Shown here one piece after another: positions 1-11,137 of a stretch of 64,000 bases of DNA. The first letter of the stretch is position 1. Every line of letters starts with the position of its first letter. Source of the DNA: Phallusia mammillata (lineage: Eukaryota > Chordata > Ascidiacea > Phlebobranchia > Ascidiidae); assembly GCA_003260075.1 (NCBI GenBank), contig QLIY01000104.1, forward strand, positions 189,659 to 253,658, written 5' to 3'. Below the pieces are notes generated by a model. That model ran no database searches. It was given only the letters and a program-made list of their open reading frames with translations, and had not been told where the DNA came from. Both the position numbers and the translations under genes were made by a program.

Positions 1-179
1 TGTTGTCTTAATTGAATAGAAATGTGAGAATTTCACCAACCGCCCGTTTTATTATTACTTCTGTGTAAAAATCAGCATGTTTTTGTAGCGTTTGATTAAT
101 AAAGCATGTCGCTTTTTAAGTCTATTTGGGCCGTTATTTTCATCATTATTTTTCGAGTGTTGTTTGCTAAACTTTAAAC

Positions 180-558
180 CAGGGGTGGGGAACCTGCGGC
201 CCGTTTGCCTTTTTAATGTGGCCCCCGTCACAATTTTGTTAAAGGACAACATAGCGTAAAAAAATCAATTAAATTTCCTTTTTACAAATATTCCGTTGAA
301 ATGACTTCGACATTATTGGTAATCTCCCCATTCCACATTATGACGCCAAACTTATTAAAATTGCGACACTTTCAACCGCTTGCTATATTTGTGACGTAAC
401 AGTCACTCGATTGCCTCTCATTGCAGTAACAAAACATTTGCTATGTGGTGTTAGTTTAAAATGGATGTTAGAGCTATTAGCGTGAAAATTATTTGGCCCG
501 CCCGAAAATGTGTTGCAATTCATGTGGCCCGCGGCTCTAAGTAGGTTCCCCACCCCTG
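180..558. mobile_element. hAT-type non-autonomous element
   Basis: The element is bounded by imperfect inverted ends (CAGGGGTGGGGAACC on the left, GGTTCCCCACCCCTG on the right). Both sides carry the identical 8-bp target duplication ctttaaac (172-179 and 559-566). An 8-bp duplication with CAG..CTG ends is typical of hAT transposons. No transposase is present. Confidence 0.85.
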
Positions 559-1259
559 CTTTAAACAAATGAAACCAAAACAGCACGCACAAACTCCAAG
601 TAAATACACAAAAACTAAGAATGAAAATTTTGTGGTTTTGAAAACTTTACCCTGCAATACACACGGGGGTTGAAATTCCCCGCGAGTCACCCACGCGCAT
701 GGGGTTGGGGGGGTACGTGCGAAGGGGGAATTCTACGCTTGCGGTTTAGCGGAGTTTCCCTGCCACGTTTACCAGCTATTCTGAAATCCAACCCCTGTAC
801 GCAGGAGAACTCGTTACGACCTTTTAACAACGAAGTGGTTTGAGGTGGAAAATTTGCTCTGATGAGAATTTGGTGATTTCCAACAAAGTGTTGGCGGGAA
901 ACTTAGTAAAGATGTGGGCAGTAAAAAAAGACGCAAAAAACGACAAAAACATTGTAAACTGAGAAAAAACTTGTAAATTATACCAAAAATGTAATAATAC
1001 CGTTAGCAGTCGTTGACAAAATGCTTTGAAAGATACAATGCTTCGACAAAAAAATGTGGGAATTGTAATTTGATTGATTCAAATTAAGATGTTTGTGTGA
1101 TTATTAGAATTTAAGATTTTAGTGTCATTAAGATAAATTAGGATGATTGTGTGGATTAGAAAATACAATTTTAGTCAAAGGTGCGGATGGAGGTCATTGG
1201 AAATGACAAGTTTAATTTAAGAATCGTCGCAACATCCGAACCACTACGAGCCACTTTAC

Positions 1260-4200
1260 CTTGCAGCTTCTCAGCGGACGCGAACACTTCCTTCATAATG
1301 ATCGAGTCGAGATGAGGGGACGGAGCCAAACCCGAATCCTCCGAACTTGAACGCTCCAATGAACCTGTGATTGACAGGCTCGTATTACCTGTTAAATACA
1401 CAAAGTTCTAAACTTCTAAAAACCGAACACGGGAATTTACGATTGGATTTTTCGGTTGATTTAATTTTTCGAGTGGTATTTTCATTTTACAGTTTTTTTT
1501 CTAAATGTTTTAAATTTTGGCTTGTCTAAAAACGAAACCAGATTTCGTTTTTCTATTGTTTAAGTGCAAAGGTTTAACATTTGTATCAAGGCATGATTTG
1601 CGTTTTAAAACTGCGGATCTGGTCATTTTTATCAAGTTAACATCGTCACCAAAATTCTGTGTCGGATAACATTTAATTTCCTCTTACTTTCTTGAGACTT
1701 GGGCATTCCTTGTCGTTTTGCTCCCAAATAGGGAAGATCTTCTGAATTGGACCGAGCTGGGAGGCTGTCAGCGGAAGGCTGGGACGGCATACTCCGGTAC
1801 GAGTGCTGTAACGAATCGATGTGAAGTCAAACACGACGCAGGGCAAGAAACGATCAACATTTAATCAAGCCGTAACAAGGAAAGGTTGAATGTCAATTAA
1901 TACGAGGCAGATGCGGGCAGGTCAAAATAATCGATATTAGCAGATGCCTTAGCTGCTCGGGACATGTGCCGACCTTATACGCTGTCCGTGGTATTTGCAT
2001 TTAAGAAAGCTCACCAGAAAATGTGGCCCGGTGGAACTGACAGGTTTTTGATGTTATATCGATTTCATTTTCGTCGGTTACAGCTGAATTATTCCCAACA
2101 AATGAACGCAAATCTCTGGGCACTAATTGCTCATTAGGTTGTTCGTGGTTTCAAGTTGTTTCTTACACAATTTACCCACTTATGGTTGTAGTAGGAATTT
2201 AAAGTGATAAACTAAATCAAACGGAAATTGGAAATTAAGTTTAATTTGCACAACAACATAAATTTTATTACCACAAATTAAAGTCAACTTTATCCGGAAA
2301 AACTCTGCAATCACAAACAACGTGACGAGGTTGTGCCCAAATTAACAGATTTCCAGCAACAAATATCCTGTGGAAATTGTTTTGGGAAACACTGCGGAAA
2401 TAGCAGCAATGTTTACGTTCAAGATTTGCGACCCAACGTGTTAGTTCATCACCAGAAATAGCAAAGTAGCACTTAGATTTGCATCTAAATATGCGGCCCA
2501 TGTAAATGTGTCACAGATTATTAAAACACTCGGTATATCACCATAGCAACGTCACGGTACAATTACGTAGTACGTGTAAGTCGCTTAGCGGCGTTTTGAG
2601 CTGTTTTACGTGTCGCAGAGCGGTACATCGCATAGCTTCGTGCTTGTGGTCAGATATAGTTAGCGCAAACGCCCAAATGCCAAATGTTGCGCTGCCAAAA
2701 TACACCAGGACCGATTTAGTGTGAAAATGCGCCATAAGTAACAACGGGAATCTCATGAACGAACCAAAAATATCTAAATACTCTTCAAGTTATACCTGAC
2801 ATTAGCACTTCTGGGTTTGTTTATAGGAAAAGGATGAAATTGTTCACTGATCCATAACTTACATTGCACGTTTGTATCAAAATTACGTTTGTAATAAAAC
2901 GCACACCATGTTTTCACCAACGTTTAGATTCGCTTGCCTTAAACCGTGTACATAGGACGAAATTGAGAGGTTGTTTTGGTCTAAGGTTAGGAGAAATATT
3001 CCGTGGCCAATTTTCGACGGAGCAAGCCAGTAATTTCGGTGGGCGCAAATCGCATGGTAACCGCACACTTGCACGCCTACAGTGACTTTCTCATAACCTT
3101 TCCCGGGGAAGCGATCCGCAATCCTACGAAAATCCAATGCATCCGAAAAACATCTGCCACTTTCCCAACCCCCGCATTGTTACCCAACACACACGATATG
3201 TTTGTTACGAAACATAGAATCGATTTGTGACGCAACAAAGACGGGCGTCGCGCTTTCGAAATGTCAGAAATGATATTTTTTTAGAGGGATTAGATTTTTC
3301 AGTTGTTTGTTAAATTACAAAAACGAAACAGTGTGACATGCGTGACTTGGCACGAAAGAAACGGGTTTCCAGCAAGCTTCGTGCAATCAACCCTGACATA
3401 ACGACTTTGTACAACCTAAATCAGTGGTTCTCAAACTTTTTTATTGTCGGGGCCAAATGGCATTCTTTAAGTGTGGAGGGAGCCGCAAAATAACGAAACC
3501 TTGAGAAAATCACTAAAGATTATTACTTTGAAAGCTAAAATAGCAATGTTTGGTGGTTTTCTGAGGTCTGGTGCGAGCCGCAAAATAAGTAGTTGGGAGC
3601 CGCATGCGGCCCCGAAAACCGAGTTTGAGAACCACTGACCTAAATTTAAAAAAAAATCCAAGGAAGTTTAAATTGTGACAACGTAGTTACATAACGGTCA
3701 TGGTTGATTGGAGGAAGTTGGTATGAAACCCGCTTGAGGAACTTGCGCACGCAGGCATATGGTGGTTAACCATATTTCGTGTTGTCTATAGTTGGAAACA
3801 CTTGATTTCCAAACCGCCGCGGGGTGACAAGGTTTTCAGGAGGTTCAAGGCATTCGAATCCTGCCTCCTACTTGGCGCTGTAAGCCCGTTCCTCAGCTGT
3901 CCGACCTTTACACGGAGGAACGATGACCTTTGTCAGGCCACAATGCACTTACGCGGATGAAATGGTATTTTCGAAAATATTTCACAGAAACGCCACTTTT
4001 TGCGATCACACAGTCTGTGCCATTTCAACTGGTCGCAGTTTAACCAAAATATCCCAAAGAAAACTGGTTGCAATCCTTATCTATTACTGGGTTTTTACAA
4101 ATATTTGTCAAACATTTACCAAAACTACAGCGAATTTGTAGCAGGTAAGACTTGACGTTTAAGTCAACCACTATTTTATAACATGACAATTTATCCTGAG

Positions 4201-7192
4201 CGTTAGACTCACCAGATCTCTCGGATCGCTCTCAAACGAATTGTAGGGTTTATCCGAGTTGTCGAAAGACGAGTTCTTGTTACTCCGACACTGATTCGAG
4301 CAGTTGTTGTCGTGGTCGTAATAGTTCAGCTCACCGCTCTCGATCAGCTTCCTGGATCGATGTGAACATACGTTTAAACACAGACATTTATATTGCAATG
4401 TGAAAAAAATGTTTGTTGGAAAAAAATGCGAATTGCTGCTGCTCACAATGTGTGAATGTGGTTTATTAAAATCACAGGACGAGTATGACTAAATGTTTAC
4501 GTAATTCACTGTCATGCGGTTTAATCCATCACCATACAAGAGACAGAGTGAATGCGATATTTAAGGATAAGTTACATATATTGCCCGCTTTTGTGAACGG
4601 AAATAGAAGTTTAAACTCATTTGACTAGTCTGTTTAATCAATTTTCGGCAAAGTTTGTTTGAAATAATTCAAACTTGAATTGTAAATCTCCTATTTGATG
4701 AAACATGGCGAGGTATGTATTACGGGGTTAGCGTGGTGTTCGAACCTACAACCCTCGGGTTATTATCACAACAACTATCGCATCCTGTGATTGTGTCGTG
4801 CACATTGTGACGTGATGCAGATAGAATGGAGCCGCGCTTCGTTAAATTCGAGCGTTTCGCGTCTCGTGGTTCGCGCTTCCACCACAGACCGGATGTCGCT
4901 CTATGACTCACAATCATGTCGGGCGACTCTATGACGTCATAACGTCGTGTCGCGCTGTTCGAATTTGTAAACAACAAACAGCGGTGAAAAGCGGGGGACG
5001 TATTGTGGCAATGATCGCCGCCAGTTTGGTGATTAACAGGTGAAAACTCACGCTCGTGCAAATATGAAAACATGTGTTGGTGAAGTTTTTAGTGCAAGAA
5101 AAATATTTCGTGAATTAAATCACCGAATCATCGGCAAAACAAATTGCAAGATTTCACATCAAGTGAATAAATGTTTAGACGTCTGCCAGATAGGTAAGTG
5201 GACAAAACAGTTGATGACGAGGTTTTCAGAGATTTAATACGACAGATAAAAAATGTTCAGGTGTCTGAACTTTTGGACCATAAAAACACAGTTTGTTTTC
5301 AGACGCCTTTCAAACGGTAAGGTAATATTTGGTCCATTATTGGAGCGGTAAATTCACATAAAATATGAAGTTCTAATTCCAGCCACTTAACTTGCAACTA
5401 TTAGGTGACCAAATCACATGAATATTAACTCCGAAAAAACAAACATGAAACCACAACAAACAAAAGTAACATGCTTTTACCGTAACATCGTCCCGTTGAT
5501 TCGGATTGCTCGCTTCCAATCTTTCAACGTTGATTTTCCGGCGCAGTTTACAAATTCTTTCGGGGTCAGCCATTGATCTCCGCACTGTAGAATAATGGAC
5601 GTATATATAAGTAAGTACAGACAACATACAAGCGAACTACAGGATACGAACAACTCGTGTTAATTTGAACCTCTAACAAAATTTGTATCAACTACAACAC
5701 GTTTCAAGTTTAACTTGTTTATATGACATGTAATACGGTATTTTGAACCAGTGACCATTTCGTTTCTGTATAATTTCATAAATAGGTTATTTCAGACGCC
5801 ATACGGGTAAACTACACCAACGACTCGTATTACTATATATCTCTTTTTAGAGACTCCAACAATATTAAATATTAGGATAAACAAAAATAACACAGAAGTC
5901 ATCTTTTTGGCAAGTATATTTAGACGTAACGTGACATTGTAAACCCTTTTTTTGTATCAGTGTTATTTTCAACAACACAACCAATATAAGTTAGATTGTG
6001 ACCAACCTTTACACATTTTGCGTTAATTCCAGGACAGATAAATTTCTTCCAAACCAGGTCAGCCTTGTTGTTTCCACATGTGATGGGGTAAGTTGTGTCT
6101 TCACTCGGTCTAAACAACATCGAGTTATTTTATCAACAAAATTGGTGGATGGTAATTTTCCAAACATATTCATGGACTGCAAGGGACCCATAATTATAAT
6201 TGGACTTGAACTGGCAGGCTATGGATTTATAACACACAGTTTTCGACCATAAACCCCCCCCCCATTGGTGGATGGTAATTTTCCAAACATATTCATGGAC
6301 TGCAAGGGACCTTATTATAATTGGACTTGAACTGACAGGCTATGGATTTATAACACACAGTTTTCGACCATAACTTTTTTTGAGTTTTACCAAACGCTGC
6401 CATAGCATAGAGAACAAGCCCAAATAGGGTGTGTGCAATGTATAGCATTTTGTTGTCGCACTAAAAAGCGCACAAAACAATGCAGAACATGTTCAAAATG
6501 GTAAAAAAGCGAACGTTTTTTTGCGGCCACAGCAATGAAGCTACTCCATTGCATACTTTTTTCCGGATGTTTTGAAGTCTTTGTATGTGGAGGAGTAGAT
6601 AATGAAATACGGGTAGTTAATTTTGGAATCGACCAAATTAAAGTGGTGTCACCCAAGTTCATGTGTCGGTGGACATAAAGTGCCAATAGTGATCTCATAA
6701 TGGTCCAAGACGACAACTGACGTCAGTAAGGTCATGAATTATTAAATTCTTAATCGTCAACTCAAAGGTCTGAAGGTTTTTTAAAGTCCGAAAAATGTTT
6801 AAGCTCCGTTTACCCAAAGTCGCGTGAAATTTTCGGGATTTGTTGATTGCGAAGTTGCATTCCCAGTATGAACAGAAGTTGTTTTAGCTTAAAACTACGT
6901 GCTGTGCTGCCTGTGTAAACTTTTATCACTATCAAACTTTACCAGATTATTTGTTTGGAGCTGATTCGATAAATAACCGGGAAAATGTACAATTTGGCGG
7001 GTGCCGTCGTTACTATGCCAACATATTGTCGTTGGTTGCTATGCCAACCGAGTTAAAAAGGGAAGTTTGCGACGCAACCCGCTTTCAAGCCGCGATTAAT
7101 CGTGACATCACCGCGCGGTTGATTCATCCTACGATGAAACGAACAACTCTGCGTCGACGATAAAATGTTTCCATTCAACTGTCAGTTCACGG

Positions 7193-7224
<32 letters not shown>

Positions 7225-9780
7225 ACACACACATACACACTCACATACACACACACACATGGGGGCGGTGCTGGATACGCAAGTCACATGCATTTCTGTG
7301 TGTTAACTGGCGTTCAATGTTGACTTTCGTGTTTGTTGAGCGAACGAGCCGGTTTCCTAACTTGTTTGCTCTCAGTCTGGGGGCTTTCCAATTAACCGCC
7401 TCTAACATTTATTGGAATATTTTCTGACACCAAGATCACACATAGAAACACTATACACGGACTTGACAAACGATTTATTTAATAAAAATAAAGTACTTGT
7501 GTATATAGAATACATCATGCAGACGTTTCAACAATCATAAGTTGCCATCATCAGTGCATGTTGTCAGTTGACCATAAGATTAAACTTGCAAACGTAAAAT
7601 TTTTCCATTCATCTTTCGAAAATTTAATTGTACCGGTAGTTTAGATATTGTTCATGCTTTGGCCATTTGACTTATAATAAGTTATTTTTAGCACATCGTA
7701 AAAAACATCGTCAAAACGTTTTATTTCAGCCATTTTTTTAATTTGCCAAGTTTCGCACTTTAAATTTGTTGTTGGCATTAAAACTTTTCTTATAAATCAA
7801 CTCGCAAAGTCACATTGGCGCTGCAAGCTACGTCAATCGGTTTACGTAACCCGATTTCGGCAACCAACCAACACCGAAAATTGTCGAAAATCAAGTTTTC
7901 TTGTTTTGGCAGAAAAACCTTAAAAACCAAATAAAACTTTTAAAAACTTTGCATTTACAGAATAATTTGAACATCGGTTCGGTGCCCCCCCCCCCAAAAT
8001 TGTCGAAAATCGAAAATCAAGTTTTCTTGTTTTTCGCAGAAAAACTTTAAAAACTAAATTAAACTTTTAAAAAATTGGCATTTACAGAATAATTTGAACA
8101 TCGGTTCGGTGTAGTTGGGTTGTTACATGTGTTTTGGTTTGCCACAATTACAACGTTGCAAGTTGTAACATTTCACATTTCAGTTTCAACATCAAGGTTT
8201 TACGTGAATACGTGTGAAAACATCGTGCCTCTTTGGAACTTGAGTGCGCTTGGTGCATGACCAGGTGAGGGTAAATATAGAAATCGGTGAAAAACGTGAA
8301 CCCGTACGATCTTTATGTGAAAACCGCGGGATTAAGGCGAGCGGAGAAAACGTGCAAGAGATGCGACTCAGATTTTCTGCGTTAGAGCGATGAGATTGTT
8401 GGGTTCATGTTTCAACCAGCCTGTGTTTTAACGTATTGAGATTTTCTTGGTCTAATTTGTTACCAGTTTCGCATTAACTGCTAACAATTTGGAAATGCAC
8501 AACTATCAAACTGAAAGTCTCGTGTAACACAACCGTTGTTTCAGTTTTCTTGTCAACCGTATGTCTGTAAGTCTTAACTCTAATAGTTTAATTAAAACTC
8601 ATTAGTTAAAACGTTTCCAAGTTATAAAGCCTAAAAAATGTGGTGTTAGAATGTAGCTTGACGAGTTTGGCACACGAAAAACTTTGGTTTGGTGCGTTTG
8701 TAAAGTTCAAAACCACTGCACCGTGTCGTAACAAACAATCTTAATAAAGTTCGCCGTCGTTCCCCTGTAAAAGTGAAACAACTTACTTTTCGAGTTCAGT
8801 GTGGGAATCGCTTTTGTAATCCTTTGGCAGCAAATGCATGTGTGATGCGGTTAACATTGGGTCGCTCCTGAAAAAAGTAAGATTGTTTAAAAAATAAAAA
8901 TAACAAAAGCCTCACTGTAAAGTACAGGCGTGAATACTAATAATAATTAGATCTCCTGAAAAATCTTGAAATTGTTTATGGGGTTTGTTTGCGCAAACAG
9001 CAGTTATTTCCACAACGTTTTACTTAAACGCAGTTTTTTTTCTGCTGCAAAAACCGCAAATCTTCAAAAATGGTTTGCAAACGAACAAAATAAAATTCTT
9101 CTTCCCACAAACCGCATTGTTGTGGCATTCATACGTCACAATAAAAAGACACTGCAATAAACGGTTTGGTGACATTACGCAGAAAAGGTCACACAGAAAA
9201 AACAAGAAGGACGGCTGGGCGGGAGGAATAAACAAAATTTCCATGCAGCAAAACTGTTTTCGTTTGAGATTATCACGAAACAATCAAGCGGACGTGGTTC
9301 GTTCCACAATAAACAATCGCGCTGTGATGTCACAAGTAAAAGTTTGAAAGTTAGTGTGACCAAACAAACGGAAAGAAAATGTTGTTTTGAAGTTCACAAA
9401 AACGCATTTATACAAACGATGACATTTTATGCAAAGCAGCTACAACTGAATAGATGAAGTTACTTTATAACAGTTGTCGGCAACCGTCGGTCCGCGAGGA
9501 TTTCGTATACTTTTTCAGGTTAAATGCTTTAAAACATTTTGCCCATGGATCCCGAGGTTGATAAACTAATTTTATTTTCATTGCTAAATATTTGTAGGTT
9601 TGAAGGCCGGTCCACGATGAAATTTCGGTTTCAAAAACGGTCCGCAGTGCAAAAAAAGTTGCCGACCCCTGCTTTAATAGAGTGACGTTCATAAACTTAA
9701 CATTTAATCACGTGACAACACATCGCCCACATCCGGGACCTTTTAACTTGACGTCAGCGCAAAACATCTTCTGCTCAGCT

Positions 9781-9876
<96 letters not shown>

Positions 9877-11137
9877 GGTTACCGATTGACGCATTGTGAC
9901 GTCAGTACGTCGATCTTGGGTAAAGGTTAGAACTCATAGGTCGCCGCGCGCGGAGGTTCGACGATATTTGTTTTAGAGTGAAGCAAATGCCGGCGGACAC
10001 ATCAGACCAGGGAGAGGAATTAAGTGAAGGGGAAGTGCTGCAAATATCACATGGAGCGACATGTTCGATAAACTGGATCACTACACACTGATCGAGACAG
10101 TTTTTGTTTCACACTGTCGTTGGTTTGCATCAGTTGATGTGAAAATGTCAAATCATAAGCGGAGTTGTTGAAACACCATTAAAAACGCAATTACATGTTC
10201 AGCTAATGATAAATACTTGCGGACATTTACATCGGCAATTGGAAGCGTAGAGACGTAAAAATCTCAAAAAAATGAAAAAAGAAAAAAAGTAGCAGAATAG
10301 ATGTATTTTCAGCGGGAAAAGTGGGTTAAATGGAAACAATTACGACGTTCTATAACAAAGCATAGATGATTGTCGCACCGGTTTATTAGTAGCATCTGAA
10401 TCAGCACTACACTGTAAGCGTCACAGCGTATACCCCCTTACCTGTCATGACTGTAGTGGAATATTCCAGCTGGTCGGGTGTCGCCGTTCATCGCTTGATG
10501 GATCGAAGTTGGAGGGGTAACCGTCACTAGATGGGGCTCTTTACCGTCGTTTCTACAACATTTTAACGTCACAATGGCACACTAACGTCACAATGACAAG
10601 TTCAGCCAAGACTTGGTCGCGCAAGAGGCAATATACTAACAACAAATCACTCAATACACGAGTTTTTAGCTTTTTGCACAATTACATTTTTGGAATCTGG
10701 GCAATAAAGTGGGAAAATATATATGCTAGTGTTTTCGTTGCGTTGTGACTTTTCCTTTGTTTATCGTGCACTGTACTACGCGCGTTCGGTGTTATTTACC
10801 CTGATAAAGGCGACCTGTATAGGACGTCGAAAGGTCGGGATAAAAATACTTGCCAGAAGAGCTCTATAAAGTGGGAAAATGTTCACAATACCTGGGTTCA
10901 CTGAGCAAAACAACGGTTTTTTCGTGATCTTCGCTGGTAAAGTGGCCGTTTGGTGGCGCAGTCTCCATCGGACGTGGTGCAGGGGAGTCGCAGTCCTTTA
11001 AACAATCATCAGTTAACTATGACCAATATTCTGGTGATGTGTAAATTCGGGCAAACGCATATATGACGTCATACCTGCGAAGCTTGCTTGAGAAGAGATC
11101 TCGTCGGTTGCGGGCTGGGGGAATTACCCACCTCCAT
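1260..11137 (-). CDS. GMEB: GMEB-like SAND-domain transcription factor (3' end not found)
   Basis: Nine minus-strand exons join in frame: 11075-11137 (ATG at 11137), 10892-10995, 10442-10552, 8787-8867, 6007-6109, 5481-5584, 4213-4351, 1688-1805 and 1260-1388 (or from 1364, an in-frame alternative acceptor). Exons 5-7 encode a full SAND domain at about residues 128-214. It has the ITCGNNKA start, the KDWKRAIR DNA-binding signature near residue 175, and the YDHDNNCSNQCRS cysteine/histidine cluster that in GMEB proteins binds zinc. GMEB1/2 are nuclear factors that bind glucocorticoid modulatory elements and modulate steroid-receptor transcription. The N-terminal 120 residues are Pro/Ser-rich and unrecognised. 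Exons 8 and 9 are Ser-rich, and exon 9 ends MKEVFASAEKLQ with a GT donor, so further exons are expected, probably left of this window. The SAND family call is firm. GMEB over other SAND proteins such as DEAF1 rests on the motif wording. Confidence 0.85.
3422..3637. mobile_element. hAT-type MITE
   Basis: Ends are CAGTGGTTCTCAAAC and GTTTGAGAACCACTG, a near-perfect inverted pair. They are flanked by the exact 8-bp duplication acctaaat (3414-3421 and 3638-3645). It is 216 bp long with no coding capacity, and it lies in the intron between GMEB exons 7 and 8. Confidence 0.88.
6141..6373. repeat. Local duplication joined by ten C
   Basis: About 112 bp at 6141-6253 is repeated at 6264-6373 with small differences, and the two copies are separated by exactly ten C (6254-6263). 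Copy 1 starts inside GMEB exon 5 territory. It belongs to the window-wide class of C/G-joined duplications and is probably an assembly join. Confidence 0.85.
7193..7260. repeat. (CA)n microsatellite
   Basis: An interrupted CA dinucleotide tract of about 68 bp, in a GMEB intron. Confidence 0.95.
7511..7566 (-). ncRNA. Hammerhead-ribozyme-like motif in dispersed repeat (copy A)
   Basis: On the minus strand the order is stem-I strand TGCA.., core CTGATGA (7554-7548), one extra T, stem II GGCAA..TTGTT, GAAAC (7529-7525), then GTC, then the second stem-I strand TGCATG (7521-7516). Stem I pairs as CATGCA with TGCATG (6 bp), then an A.A mismatch, then 3 more pairs. The GAAACGTC segment allows only a minimal stem III, as in hammerheads of Penelope-like elements and retrozymes. 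The extra base after the CTGATGA box is a deviation from consensus. The downstream tail (TGATGTATTCTATATAC) recurs elsewhere in the window. Confidence 0.45.
7877..8112. repeat. Local duplication joined by eleven C
   Basis: About 108 bp (7877-7984) is repeated at 7996-8112 with a few substitutions and indels. The copies are separated by eleven C (7985-7995). It is intronic and of the same class as the other C/G-joined duplications. Confidence 0.85.
9471..9671. mobile_element. hAT-type MITE
   Basis: Inverted ends CAGTTGTCGGCAACC and GTTGCCGACCCCTG bound a 201-bp non-coding segment. The flanking octamers ctttataa and ctttaata look like a decayed 8-bp target duplication. It lies in a GMEB intron. 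Confidence 0.7.
9783..9874. repeat. 92-base poly-C run
   Basis: An uninterrupted run of about 92 C followed directly by GGGG. It gives a spurious polyproline reading frame. The length is implausible for stable genomic DNA and may be a mis-called or filled gap. Confidence 0.9.
10793..10860 (+). ncRNA. Degenerate hammerhead-like motif (copy D)
   Basis: ATTTACC precedes CTGATAA at 10801, then a GGCGACC..GGACGTC stem, then GAAAGGTC and GGGATAAAAATAC. It is clearly related to the copy at 26.0 kb. One core G is changed to A, so it is probably inactive. Confidence 0.3.

Noticed and set aside
3831..3900. tRNA T-arm-like GGCATTCGAATCCTGCC
   Set aside because: Only the T arm resembles a tRNA; no D arm, anticodon stem or acceptor stem.
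4720..5073. 117-codon minus-strand frame with a tRNA-like GGTTCGAAC end
   Set aside because: No splice context or domain. The B-box-like end hints at an old SINE, but no body or copies were visible to support it.
9682..9930. Open frame with long polyproline
   Set aside because: Created entirely by the 92-C run; no other coding support.
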